Below, one piece after another: positions 10,461 to 18,079 of a stretch of DNA of 64,000 bases. Each line of letters opens with the position of its first letter. Positions within the stretch are counted from its first letter, which is position 1. This DNA comes from Stutzerimonas stutzeri (GTDB taxonomy: Bacteria; Pseudomonadota; Gammaproteobacteria; Pseudomonadales; Pseudomonadaceae), in contig NZ_CP139348.1 of assembly GCF_038561965.1 (NCBI RefSeq), positions 124,001-188,000 on the forward strand, written 5' to 3'. A program made the translations under genes and the position numbers. The notes under the pieces were generated by a model, which was not told where the DNA came from, made no database searches, and was given only the letters and a program-made list of their open reading frames with translations.

Positions 10461-10868
10461 TTACTGGACCTTGACCTGTCCGCTGCCATCCAGGCTGGCG
10501 GAAAAGCTGACCTGGCGCTTGAGGCCATCCACCTCCAGCAGGCCTTCGATGGTGAAGGCGAGCGTCAGTGGGTCGTGGGTTCGCGGCAGCGACAGCACAC
10601 GAACCTGGGTCAGCCTGGGTTCGTACGCTTCGATGAAGCGTTCGATAGCGATACGCGCCTGCTGCAGCGAGTCGTGCAGCGACAGGCGCATATCGTTGAG
10701 ATCGGGCAACCCGTAGTCGGGCAGCGTCTGCACGCTGCCCGCTCGGGTGCTGAGCATCTTCGCCAGATGGGCAGCCACCGAGGCCATTGCCGCGACTTCG
10801 CGGCTCCAGCCGGAACGCCGCGCGGCGTCGCCGCCGAGGCGTTCGAAGAGGCTGCCGTATCCGTTCAA
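10461..10868 (-). CDS. tssE: T6SS baseplate protein TssE (gp25-like), TTG start
   Basis: TssE is homologous to phage T4 gp25 and nucleates sheath polymerisation on the baseplate. The predicted 135-aa protein begins (M)NGYGSLFERLGG and contains LPDYGLPDLNDM and a gp25-like C-terminal half (YEPRLTQVRVL). No ATG is available near the natural N-terminus. A TTG at 10866-10868, with AAGGA eight bases upstream inside the tssC 3' end, fits best. A longer frame would extend 26 codons into tssC with no family likeness. The PAAR effector gene follows 11 bases downstream instead of tssF. Confidence 0.92.
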   Translation of the reverse strand: MNGYGSLFERLGGDAARRSGWSREVAAMASVAAHLAKMLSTRAGSVQTLPDYGLPDLNDMRLSLHDSLQQARIAIERFIEAYEPRLTQVRVLSLPRTHDPLTLAFTIEGLLEVDGLKRQVSFSASLDGSGQVKVQ

Positions 10869-10872
10869 GTGC

Positions 10873-12351
10873 TTATTCCTTGTCCAGCTTGCCGACCAGC
10901 GACAGGGTGAAATCCGCGCCCATGTACTTGAAGTGCGGACGCACACTGAGGCTTACGCGATACCAGCCCGGCTCGCCCTCGACGTCGCTGACGTTGACCT
11001 GGGCGGCGCGCAGTGGACGGCGGCTGCGGACTTCCGAGCTTGGGTTCTCCTGGTCGGCGACGAACTGGCGGATCCACTTGTTCAGTTCCAGTTCGAGGTC
11101 GGTGCGCTCCTTCCAGGCACCGATCTGCTCGCGCTGCAGCACCTTTAGGTAATGAGCCAGGCGATTGACGATGAACAGGTAGGGCAGCTGAGTGCCGAGC
11201 TTGTAGTTCAGCTCGGCAGTCTTGCCTTCCTCGCTGTTGCCGAAGAACTTGGGTTTCTGCGCCGAATTGGCAGAGAAAAACGCGGCGTTGTCGCTGCCCT
11301 TGCGCATGGTGAGGGCGATAAAGCCTTCTTCTGCGAGCTCGTATTCGCGACGGTCGGAAACCAGCACTTCGGTCGGGATCTTGGTTTCGATCTCGCCCAT
11401 GCTCTCGAAGTGGTGTAGCGGCAGGTCCTCCACTGCACCACCACTCTGCGGGCCGATGATGTTCGGGCACCAGCGGAACTTGGCAAAGCTGTCGGTCAGG
11501 CGGCTGGCAAAAGTGTAGGCCGTGTTGCCCCACAGATAATGCTCGTGGCTGCCGGCGACGTTTTCCTTGTAGACGAAGCTCTTCACCGGGTTGTCTTCCG
11601 GATCGTAGGGGTTGCGCAGCAGGAAGCGCGGTACGGTCAGGCCGACGTAGCGGGCATCTTCCTGTTCGCGGAAGCTCTGCCACTTGGTGAACTGCGGGCC
11701 CTCGAAGTGATCCTTGAGGTCCTTCAGATCCGGCAGGCCAGTGAAGCTTTCCAGGCCGAAGAATTTCGGGCCGGCAGCGGCGATGAATGGCGCGTGGGAC
11801 ATGCTGGCGACACTGGCGACGTACTGCATGGTCTTCACGTCGGGCGCGCTGGGGTCGAAGAAGTAGTTGGCGATAAGCGCACCGACCGGCTGGCCGCCGA
11901 ACTGGCCGTACTCGGCGGTGTAGATGTGTTTGTACAGGCCGGACTGGACGATCTCAGGGCTGTCCTCGAAGTCGTCCAGCAGGTCCTGCTTGGAGGCGTT
12001 GAGCAGCTCGAGCTTGATGTTCTCGCGGAAGTTGGTGCGATCCACCAGCAGCTTGAGGCCGCGCCAGGAGGATTCCAGGGCCTGGAACTGCGGGTGATGG
12101 AGAATTTCGTCCATCTGCCGGCTGAGCTTGGCGTCGATCTCCGCGATCATGCGGTCGACCATTGCCTTTTTCACCGGCTCATTTTCGTTCTGCGGCTTGA
12201 GCAGTTCTTCGATAAAGGCGGAGACGCCGCGCTTGGCGATGTCGTAGGCCTCGTCATCCGGGGTCAGGCGGGTTTCGGCGATGATGCGGTCGAGGATGCC
12301 GCCTTCGGCGAGGTGGTTGCCGTGCTCGACGGCGGCTGCGCTAGTGGTCAT
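10873..12351 (-). CDS. tssC: T6SS contractile sheath large subunit TssC
   Basis: TssC (VipB) pairs with TssB to build the contractile sheath around the Hcp tube. The 492-aa protein has the family marks: LESSWRGLKLLVDRTNF near residue 90, LIANYFFDPSAPDV, FIAAAGPKFFG, and GAWKERTDLELELNKWI near the C-terminus. The length is standard. The start is the ATG at 12349-12351 with AAGGA upstream. It lies 26 bases downstream of tssB, and tssE starts 4 bases after its stop. Confidence 0.97.
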   Translation of the reverse strand: MTTSAAAVEHGNHLAEGGILDRIIAETRLTPDDEAYDIAKRGVSAFIEELLKPQNENEPVKKAMVDRMIAEIDAKLSRQMDEILHHPQFQALESSWRGLKLLVDRTNFRENIKLELLNASKQDLLDDFEDSPEIVQSGLYKHIYTAEYGQFGGQPVGALIANYFFDPSAPDVKTMQYVASVASMSHAPFIAAAGPKFFGLESFTGLPDLKDLKDHFEGPQFTKWQSFREQEDARYVGLTVPRFLLRNPYDPEDNPVKSFVYKENVAGSHEHYLWGNTAYTFASRLTDSFAKFRWCPNIIGPQSGGAVEDLPLHHFESMGEIETKIPTEVLVSDRREYELAEEGFIALTMRKGSDNAAFFSANSAQKPKFFGNSEEGKTAELNYKLGTQLPYLFIVNRLAHYLKVLQREQIGAWKERTDLELELNKWIRQFVADQENPSSEVRSRRPLRAAQVNVSDVEGEPGWYRVSLSVRPHFKYMGADFTLSLVGKLDKE

Positions 12352-12377
12352 ATGAATCTGCTTCCTTGTCGGTGATA

Positions 12378-12884
12378 TCAGGCGTCCAGCTTCTCTTTGG
12401 CCGCCAGGCCCAGTTCGCCGAGTACGCGGTCACGCGAATCGTCGTCGGCGAGTACGCTTTCGATGGCCTTGCGGAAGGCCGGGGCATTGCCCAGCGGGCC
12501 TTTCAGGGCGACCAGGGCGTCGCGCAGTTCCATCAGTTTCTTCAGCTCAGGGACCTGCTCGACCAGATTGGCCGGGTTGAAGTCCTTCATCGAGTTGATG
12601 CGCAGCTGTACGGCCAGCTCGTCATCGGTCTGCTCGTCCTGCAGACGGTTCGGTACGCCGAAGGTCAGGTTCAGCTCCTGCTTGGCCAGGACCTCATCGA
12701 AGCTGTTCTTGTCGATAGCGATGGGCTTGCGGTCTTCGATCTTGCGATCGTCGGCGCGCTGGGTGAAATCGCCCAGCACCATCAGCTTGAGGGGCAGCTC
12801 GACTTCTTCCTGAGCGTTGCCGGTGGCCGGCTTGAACGTGACGTTGATGCGTTCCTTGGGTGCAACCGAGCCTTCTTTGGCCAT
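12378..12884 (-). CDS. tssB: T6SS contractile sheath small subunit TssB
   Basis: TssB (VipA) forms the sheath protomer with TssC. The 168-aa protein starts MAKEGSVAPKERINVTF and contains ELPLKLMVLGDFTQRADDR and the C-terminal part LAKQELNLTFGVPN. The open frame runs 58 codons further upstream into tssA sequence, but MAKEG is the usual N-terminus and has GGAGAAC just upstream of the ATG at 12884. It lies between tssA (16 bases) and tssC (26 bases). Confidence 0.97.
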   Translation of the reverse strand: MAKEGSVAPKERINVTFKPATGNAQEEVELPLKLMVLGDFTQRADDRKIEDRKPIAIDKNSFDEVLAKQELNLTFGVPNRLQDEQTDDELAVQLRINSMKDFNPANLVEQVPELKKLMELRDALVALKGPLGNAPAFRKAIESVLADDDSRDRVLGELGLAAKEKLDA

Positions 12885-12900
12885 GGTGTTCTCCTTTGCG

Positions 12901-14463
12901 TTAATCCAGCACCACTTCGAGATCGAGGTGGCACAGCCTGCGGTAAATCTCATCCTTGCTTTCACGCACGGCGTGGTTCTGCGGCAGCAGCTCGCAACAG
13001 CTGTGCAGCAGGCGCAGTACCTCGAGGGCGAGATCGGGTTCCCAGCTGCCCAGGCCACTGGCCTCGAGCTGCTGGTCGAGTGCTTCGAGCTGGGTCTTGG
13101 CCAACTCGTATTTCTTGGCCTGGTAACACAGGCGGGCGAGGCTCAGCTGCCAGAAGAGGCGTTCACGGCCGCCACGGGCGCGTGCCAAGCCCTGTTTAAG
13201 CTGTTGCACGGCAGGCTTGAGGCCGTCCTTGCGCAGCAGCGGCACGGCTGCTTGCAGGGCGATGTCCCAACTTGGCTGGGCGGTACCGGCTGCAGGCGGA
13301 TCTTCCTGCCTGGCCGCGGTAGCTGGCTGCACATGGGGCATGACCTGGCCACTGATCCAGGCGCGGGTTTCGGCGTCGGCGAACGGGGTGCCGTCGTGGA
13401 AGCACAGCTCCTCCAGGCGCGGTACGCGCTGCAGGAACAGCGCGAGCTGGATTTCCACCTCGCGCATGGCCTGCTCGGCGTCCAGCTCCTGCAGGCATTC
13501 CCATGCCAGGCGCTGGCCGTCCAGCCAGAATGGCGCGCGCGCGGTGCTGTTTTCCAGATCCACCAGCAGGTCGGCGTACTGCCCCTGAGCGAAGCGTTCA
13601 CGGTAGCTGGCCAGTTTGTCTGTGGGTACGCCACGTAGCGCAGTGACTTGCTCGCTGTTGTGCTCCGGCAGGCTGTCGATGCTCAGCCAGAGCAGGGTGC
13701 GCGCCAGGCGCAATGGGCGCAGGTCGCTGGTGCGCTGCTTGAGCCACCAGGCCGTCAGCGGGCGTGCTTGCTCCTGCAGGTTGCGCACCGAGCGGAGAGC
13801 TTCCTTGTCGTTCTCGATGGGTGAGCCGGGGGTGAAGACCTGACTGGCGACCTGCTTCACCTGAGCGATGGCTGCGCCAACCGTACCTGGCAGCGGTTGC
13901 CCCTGGCTGGCGCGTTTGACCATACCATCGAGCTGGCGACACAGCGGCAGCAGCAATGGCGCATCTTCGCCCAGATGGCCGGACAGACACTGTTCCAGTG
14001 CGCGCATTTGTTCGGCGAGGCTGCGGAACAATGGCAGCTGCTCGCCGACTGGCACGTCTTCGGAAAAGGTTTGCTCCAGCCGCGGCAGCAACCAGTTGAT
14101 AGCGGCAGCACGGGTGCGCGGTTTGCGTGGATGCAGCGTGTCCCAGTGATTGCTGCACAGGTACTGCAGCACATTCAGCCCGGCTTGCAGCCCGGCGAAA
14201 GACTCGCGCTGAAACAGACTCCAGGTCAGCCAGGCGGCGGCGCGCAGATCCTTGGACAGCGAAGCGAGCAGCATCTCGCTGCCCTCGCGGATCTTCTGCC
14301 AGTCGATGCCGGTGGTCTGGTGCAAAGCCCCGGCCTTTGCCAGCTCGGCCTCGAGCAATTCGAATTCGCTGCTGTAGCGAATATCGTCGCCAGCGAAATT
14401 GCTGTCATTGACCGGCTTTCTGGCAAGTTCCAGATAATGCTTGCTGAGTGCGCTGGCGTGCAT
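12901..14463 (-). CDS. tssA: T6SS assembly protein TssA
   Basis: TssA proteins recruit baseplate and sheath parts and act as assembly or cap proteins. The 520-aa product has an ImpA_N-type N-terminal region (YSSEFELLEAELAKAGAL, then GIDWQKIREGSEMLLASLSKDLRAAAWL) and a long helical C-terminal part with a block around PLFRSLAEQMRALEQCL and a VasJ-like end (LALEVLRLLHSCCELLPQN). The frame is open for 42 codons upstream, but MHASALSKHYLELAR at 14463 has GGAAG in place upstream. This is the first gene of the visible T6SS operon, so the operon promoter probably lies in the AT-rich gap to its right. Confidence 0.92.
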   Translation of the reverse strand: MHASALSKHYLELARKPVNDSNFAGDDIRYSSEFELLEAELAKAGALHQTTGIDWQKIREGSEMLLASLSKDLRAAAWLTWSLFQRESFAGLQAGLNVLQYLCSNHWDTLHPRKPRTRAAAINWLLPRLEQTFSEDVPVGEQLPLFRSLAEQMRALEQCLSGHLGEDAPLLLPLCRQLDGMVKRASQGQPLPGTVGAAIAQVKQVASQVFTPGSPIENDKEALRSVRNLQEQARPLTAWWLKQRTSDLRPLRLARTLLWLSIDSLPEHNSEQVTALRGVPTDKLASYRERFAQGQYADLLVDLENSTARAPFWLDGQRLAWECLQELDAEQAMREVEIQLALFLQRVPRLEELCFHDGTPFADAETRAWISGQVMPHVQPATAARQEDPPAAGTAQPSWDIALQAAVPLLRKDGLKPAVQQLKQGLARARGGRERLFWQLSLARLCYQAKKYELAKTQLEALDQQLEASGLGSWEPDLALEVLRLLHSCCELLPQNHAVRESKDEIYRRLCHLDLEVVLD

Positions 14464-14513
14464 TGGGTCTTCCGTGACGCTCAAGTTCGATCCGTGAACT
14501 TTGAAACGAGCCG

Positions 14514-14590
14514 TATATAAGTAATAGGCAAGTTTCCGAGAAAGGAGTGCGCAACTTCTTGCGCACCGCCCCTGCGCAACAAATTGCACA
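14514..14590 (-). promoter_or_regulatory. tssA upstream region: two tandem dyads and a possible -10
   Basis: Two inverted repeats stand side by side. The first is GTGCGCAA-N4-TTGCGCAC (14547-14566, perfect). The second is TGCGCAA-N4-TTGCACA (14573-14590, one mismatch). Their centres are 25 bases apart, 90-120 bases before tssA. Paired dyads are what an enhancer-binding protein such as the Sfa-like activator would use. I found no convincing -24/-12 element between them and tssA. On minus, TATATA at 14514-14519 could be a -10, but its -35 is poor. The binding protein is unknown. Confidence 0.5.
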
Positions 14591-14750
14591 GAGCCTTATG
14601 GGATGGGCATCCTAGACGGGGGGTATGCGCCGTTCAAGGCGAGAAGTGTGATCTCTGTTGCAGCGGGGGATATTAATCAGCAATCGAGGGAACTAATTCA
14701 AAACTGCTGTGATTAGTGTTTTTGAGGAGCAATTATTGTTGTGCGACATA

Positions 14751-14790
14751 AGCTAGTTATTTGTAGGTGATCACTTACAAATAACTAGCT
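14751..14790. repeat. Near-perfect 40-bp palindrome
   Basis: The arm AGCTAGTTATTTGTA (14751-14765) is repeated exactly as its reverse complement at 14776-14790. The ten-base centre contains the palindrome GTGATCAC, so 38 of 40 positions pair. Neither side has a T-run, so it is not a standard intrinsic terminator. It lies 56 bases after the stop of the mutarotase gene and about 290 bases before tssA. Confidence 0.85.
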
Positions 14791-14845
14791 ACTCGGTCAC
14801 AGAACATCATGAATAGATGTTATAGCCCTGCAGGATGGCCCGCCG

Positions 14846-15748
14846 TTAACGCTCGGTAGAAACCGCTGTTATGGAAACACCCAGTGTGTGCTGCTGGCCT
14901 GGCTGGAGCACAACCACATCGTTCAGCACATTGGCCGTTTCGATGCACAGCATCCGCTGCCAGGCATCGTCGGCGAAGCTGGACAGGCGTTGCGCCTTGT
15001 CGATCCAGGGGTTCCACAGCACGGCGGAGGTCGACCCGCGGGTGGTCAGCTGGATGCGGCGCTGCCACGCCGGGTCGATGAGGTTCAGGGTGGTCGGCAG
15101 CTGCTGGTAGACCCGATCGGTTTCGCCGCTGAAATGCAGGTCGCCCTGTTGCTGGAGTTCTTTCCAGTCCAGCAGCGTGTCGATGTATGGGCAGCCGGCG
15201 AGGCCTTCTACACGCACCTGGTGAATGTCGCTGACGGCGAAGTAGCTGTGCAGTGCCTGGCTGATGGCAACGCTTTCATCACCGGCGTTGCGGCTGGTGA
15301 GGCTGAGCTGAAGATCGCCGGCAAGGCGGACCTGCAACATCAGTTCGACCCGATGCGGCCATCCCGGCAGCTCACCGAGGGCCTGCGGGCAATGGAATTC
15401 GAGAATCACCGCGTCGCCTTCGCTGCGCTGTTCGCGCAATTGCCAGGGCAGCGCACGCACCAGACCATGAAAGGGCGCGGGCTGTTCGCCGTTGTAGCTT
15501 GCCTGCACCGGCTGCGGATTGCGCGCCAGGTCGCCGAACCAGGGCCAGCATACGGGCGCACCGCCGCGTACTGACTGGCCTTGTTGGAAGGCTGCCTCTT
15601 CGCTTAGCCAGATGATCGGCGGCGCGTCGCCCTGGCGATAACTGAGGATCTGCGCGCCCTGTTCGGCGATCAGCAGTTCGTCCTCACCGCGGCGGATTCG
15701 CCAGCAGGCGAGCTGGTCCATTTCGATGCGTTGGATATCGACAGGCAT
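14846..15748 (-). CDS. D-hexose-6-phosphate mutarotase (YeaD-like aldose 1-epimerase family)
   Basis: Enzymes of this family interconvert alpha and beta anomers of hexose 6-phosphates in the cytoplasm. The 300-aa product carries GAQILSYRQGDAPPIIWLS and RGGAPVCWPWFGD, then FHGLVRALPW, then SQALHSYFAVSDI, and near the C-terminus VLWNPWIDKAQRLSSF followed by MLCIETANV, the typical YeaD ending. The length fits. The start is the ATG at 15746-15748. It stands alone between the T6SS region and the amino-acid ABC operon. Confidence 0.9.
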   Translation of the reverse strand: MPVDIQRIEMDQLACWRIRRGEDELLIAEQGAQILSYRQGDAPPIIWLSEEAAFQQGQSVRGGAPVCWPWFGDLARNPQPVQASYNGEQPAPFHGLVRALPWQLREQRSEGDAVILEFHCPQALGELPGWPHRVELMLQVRLAGDLQLSLTSRNAGDESVAISQALHSYFAVSDIHQVRVEGLAGCPYIDTLLDWKELQQQGDLHFSGETDRVYQQLPTTLNLIDPAWQRRIQLTTRGSTSAVLWNPWIDKAQRLSSFADDAWQRMLCIETANVLNDVVVLQPGQQHTLGVSITAVSTER

Positions 15749-15826
15749 GGGTAGTCTCGTGATGGGCTCGGGATGTGCGTCTGACCGCGGAGGGGAGGCG
15801 GGATTCAGCCGGAACGGCCAAGAACA

Positions 15827-15857
15827 GCTGCCTCCTCACAGGGCGCGAGGAGGCAGC
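15827..15857 (-). terminator. Hairpin after the amino-acid ABC operon
   Basis: GCTGCCTCCTC (15827-15837) pairs exactly with GAGGAGGCAGC (15847-15857), a strong 11-bp stem just downstream of the last permease gene. On minus it is followed by TGTTCTTGG, a weak T-run, so termination is likely but not certain. Confidence 0.6.
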
Positions 15858-15863
15858 CCAGGC

Positions 15864-16553
15864 TCAGCGACCCTGGCAGGCGTCGACCCGTAGCCAGCGT
15901 TCGAGCAGCTTGAAGCCCTGCATCAGCACGAAGGCGATCAGCAGATAGATCAGGCCGGCGGTGAGGAACATCTCCTCATGCTGATAGGTGCGTGCAGCGA
16001 TCTTGCGCGCCATGCCGGTCAGCTCCAGCAGGGTAATGGTGCTGGCCAGCGCGCTGGCTTTGAGCATCAGGATCACTTCGTTGCTGTACGCCGGCAGGCC
16101 GATGCGAGTGGCACGCGGCAGGATGATGTGCAGCAGCGCCTGGGTACGCGACATGCCCAGCGCCCGCGCGGCTTCAATTTCGCCGGGGGGAACGTTCTGG
16201 ATCGCGCCGCGGATGATCTCGGCGATATAGGCGGCGGTGTGCAGTGTCATGGTGATGATTGCGCACCAGTAAGGGTCACGCAGATAGACCCAGAGCGCAC
16301 TCTGGCGCACGACCTCGAACTGCGCCATGCCGTAGTAGACGAGAAACAGTTGGACCAGCAGCGGCGTGCCGCGGAAGAAAAAGATGTAGCCGTAGGGCAG
16401 TACGCGAACGGCCAGATGCCTGGATGAGCGGGCAATGCCAAGCGGCACGGCGAGGATCAGGCCGGCAATCACCGAGACGCCAACCAGTTGCAGGGTCAGC
16501 CAGGCGCCATCGGCGAAGCTCGGCAGCCACTTGATTAAGGTTTCCCAGGTCAT
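15864..16553 (-). CDS. Amino-acid ABC transporter permease (HisM/ArtM-like)
   Basis: One of two inner-membrane permeases of a polar/basic amino-acid ABC importer. The 229-aa protein has several hydrophobic segments (LTLQLVGVSVIAGLILAVPLG, then YIFFFRGTPLLVQLFLVYYG) and the EAA loop GEIEAARALGMSRTQALLHIILPRA that contacts the ATPase. Its ATG overlaps the stop of the upstream permease gene (ATGA at 16550-16553). The gene set and order recall PA5152-PA5155 of P. aeruginosa. Confidence 0.92.
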   Translation of the reverse strand: MTWETLIKWLPSFADGAWLTLQLVGVSVIAGLILAVPLGIARSSRHLAVRVLPYGYIFFFRGTPLLVQLFLVYYGMAQFEVVRQSALWVYLRDPYWCAIITMTLHTAAYIAEIIRGAIQNVPPGEIEAARALGMSRTQALLHIILPRATRIGLPAYSNEVILMLKASALASTITLLELTGMARKIAARTYQHEEMFLTAGLIYLLIAFVLMQGFKLLERWLRVDACQGR

Positions 16554-17245
16554 GCTGCGCTCCGCACGAAGCCGCGGCCGGCACGTTTTTCAAGGAAGTG
16601 CATGCCGACCATGGCAACGATGGTCAGGCACAGGTAGATGAAGGCCGCTACCAGGAAGAAGGTGAAGGGCTCTTTGCTGGCGGTCACGGCGATCTGTGAG
16701 CGGCGCATGATTTCCTCAAGGCCGATCACCGAGACCAGCGCGGTGTCCTTCATCAGGATCATGAACAGGTTGCCCAGGCCTGGCAGTGCCAGGCGCCACA
16801 TCTGCGGCAGGATCAGCCGTGTGAAAATCCGCCGCTTGCCTAGCCCCAGTGCCAGGCCGGCTTCACGATGGCCCTTGGGGATGGCCAGCAGTGCGCCGCG
16901 AAAGACCTCAGTGGCATAGGCGCCAAAGCACAGGCCAAGGGCGATGGTGCCGGCGACGAATGGGCTGAGGGCCAGATTCTCGATGCCGAACAGCTCGCCG
17001 ATGCCTCGAATCAGGCTGATGGTGCCGAAGTAGATCAGCAGCACCCAGAGCAACTCCGGAACGCCGCGCACGATGGTCGAATAGGTGCCGCCGAGCCAGC
17101 GCAGTGCGCTGTAGGGCGAGGTCTTGGCGAGAGCGCCGAGCAGACCGAGCACCAGCCCCAGCGCCAGGGAGGCGAGGGCCAGTTGGATGGTCATCCAGGT
17201 GCCGGCGATCAGGGCCGGACCGAATCCGTGAAGGTCAGGAATCAT
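16550..17245 (-). CDS. Amino-acid ABC transporter permease (HisQ/ArtQ-like)
   Basis: The partner permease, 231 aa. It has a membrane segment MTIQLALASLALGLVLGLLG, the stretch IVRGVPELLWVLLIYFG, and the EAA loop GHREAGLALGLGKRRIFTRLILPQM. It probably forms a heterodimer with the adjacent permease. A strong hairpin lies between this gene and the upstream binding-protein gene, which would lower permease expression relative to the binding protein. Confidence 0.92.
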   Translation of the reverse strand: MIPDLHGFGPALIAGTWMTIQLALASLALGLVLGLLGALAKTSPYSALRWLGGTYSTIVRGVPELLWVLLIYFGTISLIRGIGELFGIENLALSPFVAGTIALGLCFGAYATEVFRGALLAIPKGHREAGLALGLGKRRIFTRLILPQMWRLALPGLGNLFMILMKDTALVSVIGLEEIMRRSQIAVTASKEPFTFFLVAAFIYLCLTIVAMVGMHFLEKRAGRGFVRSAA

Positions 17246-17258
17246 AGGAGCTCAAACA

Positions 17259-17299
17259 CCGAAGCCCGGTCGGCCAGAAGGCTGGCGACCGGGCTTCGG
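17259..17299 (-). terminator. Intercistronic hairpin between binding-protein and permease genes
   Basis: CCGAAGCCCGGTC (17259-17271) pairs exactly with GACCGGGCTTCGG (17287-17299), and an inner GCCAG/CTGGC pair makes about 18 bp with one bulged G. There is no T-run. Such hairpins in binding-protein operons usually protect or attenuate the mRNA so that the binding protein is made in excess. Confidence 0.75.
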
Positions 17300-17309
17300 C
17301 TCGGTTGGA

Positions 17310-18065
17310 TCAGTAAATGCTGAACGGGAAGTACTTGTCGTTGATCTGCTTGTAGGTGCCGTCAGCAATGATCTCGGCCAGTGCCTTGTTCAACTTCTCG
17401 CGTAGCTGGTCGTTGCCCTTGCGCACTGCGATGGCGATTTTGTCGTCATCGAATACCGGCTCGCCCTTGAACTCGAAGTTCTTGCCGGCATCGCTCTTGA
17501 GCCATTCCCACTGCACGAAGGTGTCAGCGAGGATGCCATCGACACGGCCGGAGGCCAGGTCCAGGTAAGCGTTCTCCTGGGTGTCGTAGAGCTTGATGTC
17601 GACCACGCGGTCCAGGTTGTCTTCCAGCCAGGTACCGGCAATGGTCGCACGCTGGGCGCCAATGACCTTGCCGTCCAGGTAGCCCTTGTCGGTCTTGAAG
17701 TCGGTGGACTTGGGCGCCACGAATTGCAGCTTGTTGGTGTAGTAGTGATCGGTGAAGTCGACCGCGTTCTTGCGCTCTTCGGTAACCGACATCGAGGCGG
17801 CGAGGAAGTCGAACTTGCCGGCGTTCAGAGCCGGGATGATGCCGTCCCAATCGGAGGTGACCACTTCGCACTCGGTCTGCATCTTGGCGCAAAGGGCGTG
17901 AGCGACGTCCAGATCGAAGCCAACGACTTTGCCGCTGGCGTCAATCAGGTTGAAGGGTGGGTAGGCGCCTTCGGTACCAATCCGTAGTTTTTCCGCGGCG
18001 AATGCCTGGGTGCCAATGATCAGCGAGGCAGCAGCGGTCAGCAGGATCTTTTTATAGCTCTTCAT
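17310..18065 (-). CDS. Periplasmic binding protein for basic amino acids (Lys/Arg/Orn/His type)
   Basis: A 251-aa solute-binding protein of family 3. The signal peptide MKSYKKILLTAAASLIIGTQ ends at AFA-A. The mature part has the ligand-site blocks GTEGAYPPFNLIDASGKVVGFDLDVA (read in two parts), SMSVTEERKNAVDFTDHYY, and RVDGILADTFVQWEWL. The sequence is closest in my memory to HisJ/ArgT/AotJ proteins. The start at 18065 is preferred over an upstream in-frame codon at 18080 because the signal peptide begins there. Ligand choice cannot be settled by eye. Confidence 0.92.
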   Translation of the reverse strand: MKSYKKILLTAAASLIIGTQAFAAEKLRIGTEGAYPPFNLIDASGKVVGFDLDVAHALCAKMQTECEVVTSDWDGIIPALNAGKFDFLAASMSVTEERKNAVDFTDHYYTNKLQFVAPKSTDFKTDKGYLDGKVIGAQRATIAGTWLEDNLDRVVDIKLYDTQENAYLDLASGRVDGILADTFVQWEWLKSDAGKNFEFKGEPVFDDDKIAIAVRKGNDQLREKLNKALAEIIADGTYKQINDKYFPFSIY

Positions 18066-18079
18066 GCGGTGTTGCTCCA

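Larger units (their letters stand above)
14464..14845. other. AT-rich intergenic region between tssA and the mutarotase gene
   Basis: No gene is seen in these 382 bases. The part from about 14660 to 14830 is clearly AT-richer than its surroundings. It holds the tandem dyads next to tssA and the 40-bp palindrome at 14751-14790. Confidence 0.7.

Noticed and set aside
14464..14600. Sigma54 -24/-12 promoter for tssA
   Set aside because: No GG-N10-GC arrangement with TTGC was found on minus; the nearest candidate has an 11-base spacing and a poor match.
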